Positions 16,432 to 27,700 of a stretch of DNA of 64,000 bases are shown here, one piece after another (positions within the stretch are counted from its first letter, which is position 1; each line of letters begins with the position of its first letter). Location: positions 360,462 through 424,461 of the forward strand of contig NZ_JALPTH010000001.1 of assembly GCF_023218175.1 (NCBI RefSeq), given 5' to 3'. A program made the position numbers and the translations under genes. The stretch is from Streptomyces lichenis. Lineage in GTDB: Bacteria; Actinomycetota; Actinomycetes; Streptomycetales; Streptomycetaceae. The notes under the pieces are model-generated. The model was not told the origin of the DNA, searched no databases, and was given only the letters and a program-made list of their open reading frames with translations.

Positions 16432-17694
16432 TCAGGGGGCCGGAGCGGCGCGGCGCTCCCGCAGCAGCCGGTCGGCCGCCGCGGCGGCGTCGTCCAGGGC
16501 CCGCTGCGGAGACTTGCGGCCGGTCATCGCGGCCCTGATCTCCGGGCCGAGCAGCCGCATCACGCCCCGGGCTTCCGGGTGCGGCTCGCCGGGGAAGACG
16601 CTGGCAAGCGCGGTGCGGTACTGCTTGGTGTACGGCGAGGCGTTCGGCACCTCCACCTCTTCCAGCGGCGAGAGGTAACCGCTCGCCCGGCCCAGCGACT
16701 TCACCTGCTCCCGCTCGGTCATGAAGGAGAGGAACGCGTCGGCGGTGTCCGGGACGGCGGAGGCCGCGTTGACGGACAGCGAACCCGGGATACCGAAGGC
16801 CACCTCCCGCTCCGGACCCCTCAACGGCGAGCCGACCTGGACGTTCTCCCGCCCCCACAGCCTCGCCGCCAGGTCGGCGTCGGCCAGCACCACCGAGTAG
16901 CCCATGGCGGCCCGCTGCTCGCCCAGCGCCTGGCCGGCCAGCAGATTGGTGTTCCGCAGCCCCGACTCGGGGATGCCGCCGGCCTGGTAGAGCCTGGCCA
17001 GGAAGGTGAGCGCCCGTACCCCGGCCGGGCCGGCGAAGGCGGTGCGGGTGCCGTCCTCGGAGAACACCCGGCCGCCCGCCTGCCAGAGCAGCGGGTAGTA
17101 GTTCAGGTTGGCCGTGGCCTCGTCGGAGGCCGAGAAGTCGAGCACCGCCACACCCCGGCGCCGGAGCTTCGGGGCGGCGGCCAGGATCTCCTCCCAGGTG
17201 GCCGGCGGACTGGCGACCCCGGCCTCGGCCAGCAGCCTGGTGTTGTAGATGGTGGCGGTGACGGTCTGGTAGACGGGCGCCCCGAAGAGCCGGCCCCGCC
17301 GGGTGAGCGCGGCGCGGGCCGCCGACCGGAACACCCGCCCCCGTACCGCCTCGTCCACCGGCCGGATGGAGCCGTCCGCCTCGAAGCCCGCCACCTGGTC
17401 CGGCGTGAGCAGCACCACGTCCGGGCCGGTGCCCTCGGCGAACGCCTCGGCCAGCTTCCGGTCCCGGTCGGCCCACGGCCGGTGTGACACGGTGAGCCGC
17501 ACACCGGGGTGCGTCCGCTCGAAGTCCCGGGCGATCCCGTCCCAGAACCTCTCGTCGGCCACACGATCCGCGATGACCGGGTACATCCACACGGTGAGGG
17601 TCTTCGGATCCGGTCGGTGCGCGCTCTCGCCGCACCCGACCAGGAGCAGCAGTACGGCCAGGGGCGCGGCCATCCGCCGAACGGCCGCCCTCAT
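16432..17694 (-). CDS. Sugar ABC-transporter substrate-binding lipoprotein (orphan)
   Basis: 420-residue extracellular solute-binding protein family 1 (MalE/UgpB type). Lipoprotein signal MAAPLAVLLLLVGCGES with lipobox LLVGC; then LTVWMYPVIADR, a TGPDVVLLTPDQVAGFEADGSIRPVDE block and the typical C-terminal helices. A good GGAGG precedes the ATG at 5 bases. No permease or ATPase gene is adjacent; to its right is the island's left attachment repeat only 80 bases upstream of its start. Its partners may be elsewhere, as Streptomyces transporters often share the MsiK ATPase. A short GCCGCCG/CGGCGGC hairpin near 16400-16428 may terminate it and the convergent anti-sigma gene. Confidence 0.85.
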   Translation of the reverse strand: MRAAVRRMAAPLAVLLLLVGCGESAHRPDPKTLTVWMYPVIADRVADERFWDGIARDFERTHPGVRLTVSHRPWADRDRKLAEAFAEGTGPDVVLLTPDQVAGFEADGSIRPVDEAVRGRVFRSAARAALTRRGRLFGAPVYQTVTATIYNTRLLAEAGVASPPATWEEILAAAPKLRRRGVAVLDFSASDEATANLNYYPLLWQAGGRVFSEDGTRTAFAGPAGVRALTFLARLYQAGGIPESGLRNTNLLAGQALGEQRAAMGYSVVLADADLAARLWGRENVQVGSPLRGPEREVAFGIPGSLSVNAASAVPDTADAFLSFMTEREQVKSLGRASGYLSPLEEVEVPNASPYTKQYRTALASVFPGEPHPEARGVMRLLGPEIRAAMTGRKSPQRALDDAAAAADRLLRERRAAPAP

Positions 17695-17772
17695 GCGGCC
17701 TCCACGGTCCTGCTGGAAACGTTCACACCGCGATTGTCTCAACGGCCCGCCGCACCCCGCCCAGCGCCGCCG

Positions 17773-17858
17773 GACATGCCGCCGCACCCCGCCCTCACCC
17801 ACCGAACAGCAGGTCAGACGGGGCGCGGCGGCACCCAGGTCTCAGATGTCCCGGAAGA
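17773..17858. repeat. attL: left copy of the island's direct repeat
   Basis: 86-base direct repeat of 33499-33584 with three mismatches (at 17806, 17831 and 17851). It contains the last codons and stop of the MurA-like gene, read on the minus strand as TTC CGG GAC ATC TGA, plus the downstream terminator-like hairpin (CCGCCGCACCCC with GGGGCGCGGCGG). It should be the original chromosomal 3' end, displaced by the insertion. Confidence 0.9.
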
Positions 17859-18137
17859 GACCAGCCAGCTTTGTGACCTGCGGCGATGGATGGTCAGGGG
17901 GCGTTGACCTGTGGGAATGGCCTTTCGATTATTTCACGCTCTTGCCTGTTGATGCAGCCGAAAGTCCCAGCGTCAGCGGATGATCTTTCCGCCTTGTATG
18001 GGCCGCGCAGACGCGTGCACTCCGGTTTTGCGACAGCTACGCGGGACGGAGGCCCGGCGCCGGGGGGGCGTGCATGCAGTCAAGTGCTGCCGCACTCGCC
18101 TTCATTCAGACCCAATATTACGCGGGTGGCCGGACGG
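17859..18137. other. Left end of island, no clear gene
   Basis: About 280 bases next to attL with visibly lower GC than the surrounding chromosome. Short open frames exist but show neither a ribosome-binding site nor recognisable sequence. Confidence 0.4.
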
Positions 18138-19551
18138 TCACCTTGGAGCGAGCATGATGGTCAGGGTGACTGCGTTGTGGACGTGTAGCTGGTCGGCTCC
18201 GCCCTGTTGTGCGATCGAGCGCGCGTCGGTGGCGAGCTGCGTGTAGATACGGGGGGCGGGGTCCTGGTCGAGAGCGAGGGCGAGCGATCTCTCGGGCGAT
18301 CCATCCGATGAAGACACCCTGGTGCTGAACCTGGATGGCGTTCGGGTCGGTCTCGTTGCCGGGGTCGCGAACGAGGTCGAGGGGAGCGCCAACCGGCAGC
18401 TGCGCGAGGGTTGCGTCGTTGCCGCTGTGGCGGACACCGCGCAGGGGACAGGTGAAGGTCCCGGCGCCGCTCAGAATCGCGACGTGGGTGGCGCGAGGGC
18501 TTCGGCGTTCGGTGCTGCGGATGAGGAGGCGGGCGGTGTCCTGGTCGGTGAGTGTGGTGATCTCGTCGGTGGTGAGCTGGCTGATGCAGTCGAGGAACTG
18601 TCGGAAGGTCGGCTCCGAATAGGGGCAGTTCCCGGCGAGGTTGGTCGCGGTGGCGCGATCGCGGATGCCGATGCTGGAGGCGTAGCAGGCGGCGGGGCTG
18701 CCGACCCCGTATTTGATCATGGCGGGAAGTGGGGCCATGTGGCCTTCGGCGGGGACGCCGCGCCGGAGTTCGAGGAGGTGGAGGACCGCGGACACGACCC
18801 AGGCGAGGTCCTGGACGATGAGCTTATCGATCGCGCTGGTCGTCGCGGTGATGTCGGGGGTGAGCAGGTCGCCGTGGTGCTTCTGGTGAAGGTCGGCTGC
18901 CGGGAGGCCGGCGATCCAGTCGGTGGCCAGCGGTATGAGCGCGGGGCTGGCGACCTTCTTCTGGCGGATGCGGCGCTGGACTTCGTGCACGTCCGTGGCG
19001 AGGGTCAGGATGAGGCGTTGCAAGGTGGGCCAGAGCTCGGAGGTGAGCAGTTCGGGGCGTACCTCGGGGACGGTCTGGAGCTGTTCGGCGGCTGCGAGCG
19101 CGTCGATCCAGCCCTGGACGCTGAGACCGGAGCGGACGATCGCGGCGCGGGCGAGTCGGTCGGGCAGACGGTGAGCGATGGCAGTCACGCGGCGGGCAGA
19201 GAAGCTGGCCAGCGGGGCCAGGGACCATTCCTGAGTCCCGAGTTGGTATCCGCCGAGGGTGTCACCGAGAAGTGTCTGGGCGTCCTGCTCGAGGAGTTGC
19301 TGGTCGGGCGTTTCGACGACCTCCTCGGCGAGCAGGGCCAGGAGCTGGATGTCCAGCCCCTCGGCCCACTCGCCCAGTTTCCCGTCGGCAGGGTCGCTCA
19401 GGTCCAGGGCCGTGAGATCCTCGCCTACGCCGGGGTGGCGGCCGAGACGTGCGGTGACCAGCTCGTAGTAGAGCCAGCCAAGCGTGGAGACGACCGGTTC
19501 GATCTTGTCCCGGTCCAGATAGCGGCGGCCGCTCGCAGAGTCAACGACCAC
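18138..19551 (-). pseudogene. HIRAN-domain protein, frameshifted near its C-terminus
   Basis: A long protein of unknown N-terminal family (about 415 residues, helical, with IDKLIVQDLAWVVSAVLHLLELRRG and NCPYSEPTFRQFLDCISQLT) ending in a HIRAN domain: FTCPLRGVRHSGND, LPVGAPLDLVRDPGNETDPNAIQVQ, VFIGWIARE. HIRAN domains bind DNA ends in repair and replication proteins. Around 18286-18300 the domain sequence jumps one frame: IGWIARE continues as RSLALALDQDPAPRIYTQLATDARSIAQQ in the next frame, to a stop at 18138. Unshifted, the frame yields an Arg/Pro-rich nonsense tail. One extra base, or a sequencing error, would explain this. Start is GTG at 19551. Confidence 0.7.
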
Positions 19552-19606
19552 TCAAGATTGGCAAGCTGCGAGCACACCTCCGCAGAGCGGGACCAGAGCG
19601 CTCGTG

Positions 19607-20578
19607 CTACAGCGGACTGCGATTAGCTGGGCGGACATCCTCGTGTCGGCGGAGGGCGCTGTGCCAGGTCGCGAGGAAAGACCGGAGATGTCGGTTAATC
19701 AGAGTGGCGGCGATGCGCGGAATGGTGTTTCTGCGGAGGTTCGGCGAGGACGGCACCTTATGGGGCAGGGTCGGTAATCCTGCTGTGGGCGCCGGAGGCC
19801 GGACGTGCCGTGCGGTCCGGCGCTGTTGCCGGCGTTGCGCGACCCATCGGACCAGCGGCAGCAGGCCCAGCCACACCACCAGCATCACCGGCACGCTCGT
19901 GAAGTCGCCTACGAACAGGGCCGGAAGTGCGCACAAGGCAGCTCCGGCTGCTTCCTTGCCTCGCGTCACGAGTGCGCCGGGCATGTCCCTAACGGCGTAA
20001 CGCCAGGCCCGGGACAGGGCCGAGCCTCCCGCGTACAGGCCGTACGCGCCGCCGCAGATCATCGCCAGGACGAGCGCGCACACGAAGACCGACTCGCCCT
20101 CCGGGGTATCGGCGCTCTCCTGGACGACCGCGTCCTTGCGTACTGCGGTTGCGTAGTCCCGTCACAGGGCGACCGTCACGTGGTCACCTGGGTGCAGGCG
20201 CTTGAGCAGCGGTTCCGAGGCGCCCATGTCGATGCTGCGGGGCACCTGCGCCAGGCCGTGCAGATACAGCGTGTACTCCGACGACTTGACCTGCTCCTTG
20301 ATCACCGTACGGGTCACCGTCGCGTCGAACGAGCGCAGGCAGTCACCCTGGGAAGAGGAGGGAGCGCCGCAGGAGGTCGCGGTGCGGAACGCCTTCTCGT
20401 TGTCGATCAGACTTGGCACGATGGCCAGTCCCCCCGCGCCGAGGAGAAGCGTCGCGACACCGAGAAGCGCCGCGCCCAGTCCCCAGATGCGACGCCGGAG
20501 GGTACGCCGCCGGACGGTTCCCCGCTTCGGCGGCAGACTCGTGCGGCGATGAATGATCGGATCACCCTGCGGCGGCAT
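19607..20578 (-). pseudogene. Two-span membrane protein interrupted by an in-frame TGA
   Basis: One gene split by a single stop codon at 20162-20164. First part (20578-20165): basic N-terminus, membrane helix (IWGLGAALLGVATLLLGAGGLAIVPSLI), extracytoplasmic region with paired cysteines (TATSCGAPSSSQGDCLRSF) and RLHPGDHVTVAL. After the TGA the same frame continues RDYATAVRKDAVVQESADTPEGESVF, then helices CALVLAMICGGAYGLYAGGSAL and ALFVGDFTSVPVMLVVWLGLLPLV. From memory, related Streptomyces proteins read VTVTLWRDY..., so TGG (Trp) to TGA is the likely change. Either the gene is dead, or two shorter proteins are made. It is the last gene of the small-membrane-protein run. Confidence 0.75.
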
Positions 20579-20762
20579 GACGCCCTTTCACTCGTCCAGC
20601 GAGGGTGAACATGGCGATGGAGGCGGTCGCCGCCGCCCCCGTGGCCAACGCGTCCGCGACGTACCGGCCCAGCTCCGGAGGCAGGACCTCGACGAGTACG
20701 AACAGCAGGCCCGTTCCCACGAGGCCGGCCGCGAACCCTGCCGGCCAGGAGCGGTGCCGCAC
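20562..20762 (-). CDS. Small two-helix membrane protein
   Basis: 66 residues from a GTG at 20762 that directly follows the stop of the preceding gene (TGAGTG), and its 3' end overlaps the next gene's ATG by 17 bases. Two membrane helices are predicted by eye: WPAGFAAGLVGTGLLFVLVEVLPP and ALATGAAATASIAMFTLAGRV. Tight coupling on both sides makes it a real operon member. Function unknown. Confidence 0.6.
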   Translation of the reverse strand: MRHRSWPAGFAAGLVGTGLLFVLVEVLPPELGRYVADALATGAAATASIAMFTLAGRVKGRHAAAG

Positions 20763-20915
20763 TCAGAACCATCGCATGAGCCCGGCACCCATGAGGGGGA
20801 TGACGGACAGATGCGGCTCGTCAAGCGCGGCGCTCACTGAGTATCCGAGGACGCTGACCACCCAGCAGGCTGCGGCGACCAGCACCGCCTCGCTCCAGGA
20901 CACGGGTCGCCTCAC
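20763..20915 (-). CDS. Small membrane protein, 50 residues
   Basis: A short gene starting with GTG at 20915 (reads RRPVSWSEAVLVAAACWVV, then LGYSVSAALDEPHLSVIPLMGAGLMRWF). One long or two short hydrophobic segments. It ends in TGA immediately followed by the GTG of the next gene, which strongly suggests translational coupling. A GGGTGGGCGG stretch lies upstream as a possible ribosome-binding site. No family recognised. Confidence 0.5.
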   Translation of the reverse strand: MRRPVSWSEAVLVAAACWVVSVLGYSVSAALDEPHLSVIPLMGAGLMRWF

Positions 20916-20931
20916 GTCTGCCGCCCACCCT

Positions 20932-21084
20932 TCACGCACCGGGCCGGGCGGCGCTGGCCCCGCCGATCACCAAAGTGACTGTCTCCATGGAGATGGAGAT
21001 CCCCAGCAGGACGTAGCCGAGTCCCCAGCCTCTCACCCGCCCATACCGGCCCCGGATCGGCTCAGAAAGCCGGTTCGGCCGCAT
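20932..21084 (-). CDS. Possible small membrane protein, 50 residues
   Basis: ATG at 21084; reads RPNRLSEPIRGRYGRVRGWG followed by one hydrophobic helix (LGYVLLGISISMETVTLVIGG) and a short tail. It ends 16 bases before the next gene of the run and would be the first gene of this group. The hydrophobic segment and spacing support it, but it is short and the ribosome-binding site is weak. Confidence 0.4.
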   Translation of the reverse strand: MRPNRLSEPIRGRYGRVRGWGLGYVLLGISISMETVTLVIGGASAARPGA

Positions 21085-21399
21085 TCAGCATCCCAGCCAT
21101 GCGCAACCCGGCCAGGGCCTACGGTGAACATGTCCGTGGCTCCCTTGAGCATGTCAGGCACGGTTTCAAGCACCCGTCCCTCCCCTCACCTATCACTTCG
21201 TCCGGGTCTCATAGCCCCGGCTGGTCATGATGACTGACCCGGCTTCTCCTTTGTCCTCATGGCGCGTGAGATGGCTGGGCTGCGTGGCGCGGGGAGCGCC
21301 GGCGGCGAAGGGGTGGTGTCACGGTGCCACCAGGTCGGCGACGCAGCGAGGCCACGAGGATGCGGTGGCTGCTGATGGTCGGTTGATGCGCGGTCGTGG
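21085..21399. other. Intergenic stretch, no gene seen
   Basis: About 315 bases between the small-membrane-protein run and the transposase remnant. It must contain the leftward promoter of that run. The right half may be further decayed transposase sequence, but I cannot align it. Confidence 0.35.
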
Positions 21400-21544
21400 C
21401 AGGGTCCAGGCGTGGAACGGGGCCTTCGCCTGGCTCCTCCAGTTCAAACGGCTACGGACTCGCTACGAAGGGCACGCTGGCCTTCGTCTCGGCGTGCTCC
21501 AACTCGTCTGCACCGGCGTCTGCTTGCGAAAATTCCGAACCTGA
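21400..21544 (+). pseudogene. Degenerate C-terminus of an IS5-family transposase
   Basis: The last 44 or so codons read AWNGAFAWLLQFKRLRTRYEGHAGLRLGVLQLVCTGVCLRKFR. This matches the end of IS5-group DDE transposases (remembered pattern VERTFAWLHQFKRLRTRYE...ADLHLGLLQLACSIICLRRLR). The conserved glutamate of the VERTFAW motif is gone (here AWNGAFAW), and nothing upstream resembles the DDE core, so this is a non-functional scar of an old insertion just ahead of the Rhs gene. Confidence 0.7.
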
Positions 21545-21705
21545 TACTGGAATGATCAGTCGTAAGAGACGTAGATCACTTTACTTTGGGGAACTCTAAA
21601 GGCGATCTTGCCCTTCTTGCCGGGATTAGTCACCTTTTCCTCCCCGGTATCTTCACATTGACCTCACGAGGTGATGTCGATGTACTCGTTTGAGACCGAG
21701 GGATC

Positions 21706-24700
21706 ATGACGATTCATATACCTGCGCCGGAGGAGCGCGGGCGGCCTTGGTCCAGGGGGAATCTGCGCTGCATAGCGGGGAGTCTTGCTCTGGCCTTGTC
21801 CGTCACGCTGCTCGACGGCACTGTCGCGATGGCCACACCGGGCCGGGCACCTGCCGCGCCGGAGAAGCCGGCTGTCACCCAGGCGGCGGACATTCCGTCC
21901 GCGCGAGTCGCCTCCCGCTTGTCGGGCAAGCGGGTGGAGGCGCTGTCGGAGCGCACGGAAACCTCCACGACATGGGTGAACAAGGACGGTTCGCTCACCA
22001 CCGAGCTGACGGCGGGCCCGGTCCGCTTCCGGGACGACGCAACCGGTGACTGGCGCGATGTCGATCTGAGCCTTGTCGGCGTGGCTGATGGCGGAGTTGA
22101 GCCGAAGGCCCATCCTCGCGGTCTGAGACTGGCCGGCAAGACCGGTACCCCGGCCACCTCCCTGAAGGCGGCGCAGTCGGCAAAGGCCACCGATCTGGTG
22201 ACCCTCGGCGAAGGCGACGAGCAGATCACGTTGCAGTGGAAGGGCGGCCTGCCCGCCCCGAAGCTGGAAGGCACGCGTGCCGAGTACGTCAACGCCGTTC
22301 CGGGCGCTGACGTGGTGGTCGAGGCGACCCGTACCGGTTACGAGCAGTTCGTCGAGATCAAGCAGAAGCCCGCCGCTGACGGCTACACCTACACGCTGCC
22401 GCTGAAGGCCAAGGGCCTGAAGGTAGAGCAGCAGTCCGATGGCAGCGTGCTGTTCACGGACAAGAAGAACAAGAAGACCGCGGTCATGCCCGCCCCGGTG
22501 ATGTGGGATGCGGCCCTCGACCCTGCTTCGGGCCAGCACGCTCGCCAGGCCAAGGTCGGCATGAAGGTCGTCAAGACCAAGGGCGGCGTGGATCTCGTCC
22601 TCACCCCGGACCCCGAATTCCTCGCTGATCCGGCGACGAAGTACCCCGTGACGGTCGACCCGTCGACCTCGTCCTTGTCGAACGTTTTCGACACCTACGT
22701 GCAGCAGGGCACGACCGTCGACTGGTCCACGGACGTCGAGCTGGACCTGGGCAACCCGGGCACGAAGAACGCCGACGGCACGTTCCGCACGGCGCGTTCG
22801 TTCATCTCGTGGAACACCGCGCCGATTGCCGACGCTCTGGTGACGGACGCCAAGCTGTCGCTGTGGAACATCCACTCCGCCAACTACACCGGGTCCTCCT
22901 GCCCCACGCAGCCGTGGGAGGTGTGGTCCACCGGAGCCGCGAGCACCTCGTCGCGGTGGACGGCGCAGCCGGCGTGGACTGCGAAGAAAGCCACCTCTTC
23001 GGAGACCCGTGGCAATCCGTCCTGCAGCGCGCAGCCGGACGGCTGGATCAACGCCAATGTCACCACGATGGTGCAGGAGTGGGCATCTGCCAAGGCCGCC
23101 AAGTCCCACATGGGTCTGCGTGCCTCCGACGAGAACGTCACAAGCCAGTGGAAGATCGTCAACTCCGCCAACGCCGCCTCGAACCCGCCGAAGCTCGTCG
23201 TCACCTACAACTACCGGCCGCGCACCGGGACGAAGCAGGAGGCGGGCCCGCCGTTCTTCTCCTACAACGGCGCCTATGTGGTCAACACCGCGACGCCGAC
23301 GCTGCGGGACACGTTCGTCGACCCCAATGGTGACAAGGTCAACGGCACCTTCCAGATCTTCGACTCCGCGACCAACGCCCAGGTCGGCAACGTCATCGTC
23401 TCCCCCTGGGTGAATTCCGGGCAGGTCGCCTCCGTGACCGTCCCCGCCGGGGTCCTCACCAACGGCAAGACGTACAAGTTCCGCACCAGCCCGTACGACG
23501 GCGCGCACTACAATGTGGGCTGGTCGGAGTGGAAGACCTTCACGGTCGACACCACCTCGCCCATCGCTCCGACGAGCATCACCTCGACGGACTACCCGTC
23601 AACCTCCTGGGTCAAGGGCGCAGGCCAGCCCGGCACCTTCACCGTCACCCCGAGCGGCACCGACCACAACTGGCTGGAATGGTCGCTCGACGGCGTGACG
23701 TGGAGCAAGGTCGCCACCGCCGGTTCCACGGCCGTCAAGGAGATCTCCCTCTCCCCGCCCAAGGACGGCACCCACACCCTCCAGGTCCGACAGGTCGACA
23801 AGGCCGACAACAAGTCCGAGCCAATCGAGTACACCTTCCACGCCGGACCCGGCGGATTCGTCCAACCCGCCGACGGCGAACGCACCGCACGCCGACTGCC
23901 GCTGGTCGCCGAGGCCGACGGCAGCAAGTACAACGCGGTGGCCTTCTCCTGGCGCCGCTCCGAGGCCGACCCGTGGACGCGTATCCCCGCAGGTGACGTC
24001 ACCTCCGGCGGCACTGCGCTGACCGCGTGGCCTGTGGCCATGACGGGCGGCAAGAACAGCCCTCTGGTGTGGAACGCCACCGACACCGTCGACCCCGACG
24101 GCACTGTCCAGATCAAGGCCGACTTCACCGGACCGAACTCCGCCGGCGGCAGCACCCAGCCCCTTTCGGTCGTCGTCGACCGCAACGCCTCCGGTGCGGC
24201 CACGGACGAGATCGGTCCCGGCTCGGTGAACCTGCTGACGGGGGACTACACGCTGTCCGCCGGCGACGCCTCGGCCTTCGGGCTGTCGGTGTCCCGCACG
24301 GCTTCCTCCCGCACTCCGGACAAGGGCGCCAAGCAGGAGGGCCAGGCAGCGATCTTCGGTAAGGAATGGGTCTCCGGCACCGTCGCCGAGGCGACTCAGT
24401 CGGACTACTCGCACATGCGGCGAATCTCCGACACGGCCGTCGCGGTCGTCGAGTCGGAAGGCGAAGAGACCTCCTTCACCGCCAACGCGGCGAAGACCGG
24501 GTGGATCGCCGAGACCGGTTCCGAGGACCTCACCCTGACCGGCAGCGTAAGCGGATCGTTCACGCTCACCGACACCGAGGGCACGGTCACCCAGTTCGCC
24601 AAGCCTGACGCCGCCTCCACTACCTGGCAGGTCTCCTCCACGCTGCTGGACGGCCTGTCCCACACCACCACCACGGTGGTGTCCGAGACGGTGACCGTGG

Positions 24701-27700
24701 ACGGCAAGAAGCTGGCCCGACCCAAGCGGGTCATCGCCCCGACCTCGGGCGCATCGGCTGCGACATGCACGGCGACGCCCTCCACCAGGGGCTGCCGGTC
24801 GCTGGAGTTCGTCTACGCCGCCTCCACCACCGCCACAGCAGTGGCCCTGGGGGACTTCGCCGGCCAGGTGAAGGAGATCCGGCTGTGGTCCACCGAACCC
24901 GGTGCCGCCGCGGCCACCTCCAAGGCCGTGCAGACGTACGCCTACGACGCGTCCGGGCGCATGCGCCAGGCCTGGAATCCGCAGATCAGCCCGGCGCTGA
25001 AGAGCGAGTACTCCTACGACGCGGCGGGCCGGGTCACCGGTCTGACGTCCGCCGGGGAACTTCCCTGGACCTTCACCTACGGAAAGGCCGGCGACGCCGC
25101 CACCGCCGGTGACGGCATGCTCCTCAAGGCGTCCCGTTCCGCCCTCCAGCCGGGCACCAAGGACGTCGAGTCCGGCACCGCGTCCACCTCGCTCGTGTAC
25201 GACGTGCCGCTGACCGGCACCGCCGCCCCGTACAAGATGGGCGCGGCGGACGTGAAGGCATGGGGACAGCTGGACACCCCGACCGACGCGACCGCCGTCT
25301 TCCCCGCCGACTCGGTCCCGGCCGCGAACGCGGGCAGCGCTCTGACCGCGGGCTCCTACACGCGCGCCACGATCACCTATATGGGTGTTTCCGGGCGTTC
25401 GGTCAACAGTGCCGCCCCCGGCGGCCGCATCTCCACCACGGAGTACGACCGCTTCGGCAACACGGTGCGCGAGCTGTCTGCCGGCAATCGCGAGGTCGCC
25501 CTCGGCAGCAGTGCCGCGGACGACGCCGTCCAGGCCGAGCTCGGTATCGCCCAGCTTCCCACAGCCGAGCGGGCCGACCTGCTGGCCACCAAGTCGGTCT
25601 ACAACGAGACGGGTACCCGGGAGCTTGAGGAGGTCGGTCCGCTGCGGCGGATCGACCTCACCGCCGACCTGAAGTCCGGAACCACCACCCTGGTGTCCGC
25701 TGGTACCTCGGTGACGGGCCGTTCGAGGACGGTCAACGAGTACGACGCCGGGCGTCCCACCGACGGCACGGCCAAGGTCAAGGACCAGATCACCAAGGTC
25801 ACCAGCGGTGCCCAGGTGCGTGAGCATCCCACTGTCCTCGGTGAGGCCCGTCTCACCCAGACGGTGTATGACTGGGCCAAGGGCCTGCCCACCCAGACGG
25901 TCAAGGACCCGGGTGGTCTCGCGATCACCGAGACCACCGAGTATGACGATCAGGGCCGCATCACCAAGCAGCGGCTGCCCGGCGCCACCGGCACCGACGC
26001 AGCGACCCGGGTGACCACCTACTGGTCCGCCACCGGTACGGGCACCTGCCAGGGCCGACCCGAGTGGGCCGACCTGGTCTGCTCCACCGGCCCGGCCGGT
26101 GCCATCACCGGCGGCGGCTCCAACCCGACGCAGTTGCCGACCACCACCACCGAATACAGCTGGTGGGGTGGCCCGGCGAAGGTGGCCGAGACCGTCAATT
26201 CCGTCACCCGCACCACCACGACCACCTACGACAACGCCGGCCGTCCCACCAAGATCGCGATCACCGGCGGCCTCGGCCAGGCGGTCCCGGAGGCGACGAC
26301 CGAGTACGACCCGGCCACGGGGCGCGCGGTCAAGACGGTCTCCCCGACCGGGGGCACCATCACCAAGGTGTTCGACAAGCTCGGCCGCCAGATGTCCTAC
26401 ACGGACGCCGACGGCGGTATCACCACCACCGAGTACGACCTGCTCGACCGCCCGGTCAAGGTCACCGACAACGCGCCCTCGACCGTCACCTACGCCTACG
26501 ACACCGCTGTCGAACCGCGCGGCCTGGCCACGAAGACCACCGACTCCATCGCCGGCGTCTTCCAAGCCACCTACGACGCGGACGGCTCGGTAGCGAGCGA
26601 GAAACTGCCCGGCGGCTACACCCTCACCACCACCGAGGACACCACCGGGGCCACGCTGAACCGCTCCTACCAGCGTGACAGCGACGGCACCCTCGTCTAC
26701 GCGGACACCGTGACCGAGTCCATCCACGGCCAGGTCACCAGCCACGCCGGCTGGTCCGACCAGACGTACCGCTACGACACCACCGGCCGCCTCACCACGG
26801 TCGAGGACACCGCGGACACGGTCTGCACGCGCCGTGCCTACACGTTCGACGCACGCACCAACCGCAAGTCCCTCACCACGACCGCAGCAGCCCCCGGCCT
26901 GGACTGCACCACCACCGGAGGAACCACCACCAGCCACACCTACGACAGCGCCGACCGCCTCGTCGACGCCGGCTACGTCTACGACGCGTTCGGCCGCACC
27001 ACCTCGGTCCCCGGCAACGGCACGCTCGGCTACTACGCCAACGACCTTGCCTACCAGCAGACCGCGAACGGCCAGCGGCAGACCTGGCAGCTCGACGCCG
27101 CCCAACGGTTCCGCTCCTGGAAGACCGAAACCGGCAGCGGCAGCACCTGGACCCAGACCGGCTCCAAGCTGAACCACTACGATGGTGACGGCGACAACCC
27201 CCGCTGGATCACCGAGGACACCGCCACCGGCACGCTGACCCGCAACGTCGAGTCCGCCACCGGCGACCTCGCCGCCACCACGAGCAAGACCGGCGACACC
27301 GTCCTGCAACTCACCACCATCCACGGCGACGTGGCCCTCCAGCTCCCGTTGGACACCGGCAAGGCCCCCGTCGTCCTCGACAACGACGAGTACGGCAATC
27401 CGCGGACCGGCCAGGCAGCCACCCGCTACAACTGGCTCGGGGCCAAGCAGCGCTCCACCGAGACGCTCACCGGTCTCACCCTCATGGGCGTCCGCCTCTA
27501 CAACGCGAGCACCGGTCGCTTCCTCTCCCTCGACCCTGTCTACGGCGGCGGCGCCAACGCCTACGCCTATCCGGGGGACCCCGTCAACGAGTACGACCTC
27601 GACGGCAAGTGGTGGAGCTGGAAGAAGGCCAAGCGCTGGGTCAAGCGGCACCGCGTCGGTATCGCGGCGACGGCGGCCGGTATCGGCTGTGGCCTGTTCA

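Noticed and set aside
17886..18188. 100-codon frame at the left end of the island
   Set aside because: No family resemblance, poor ribosome-binding site, overlaps the convergent HIRAN gene end.
21227..21544. A full 105-residue gene
   Set aside because: Only its last 44 or so codons resemble a known protein (IS5 transposase end), and a catalytic residue is lost; treated as a remnant.
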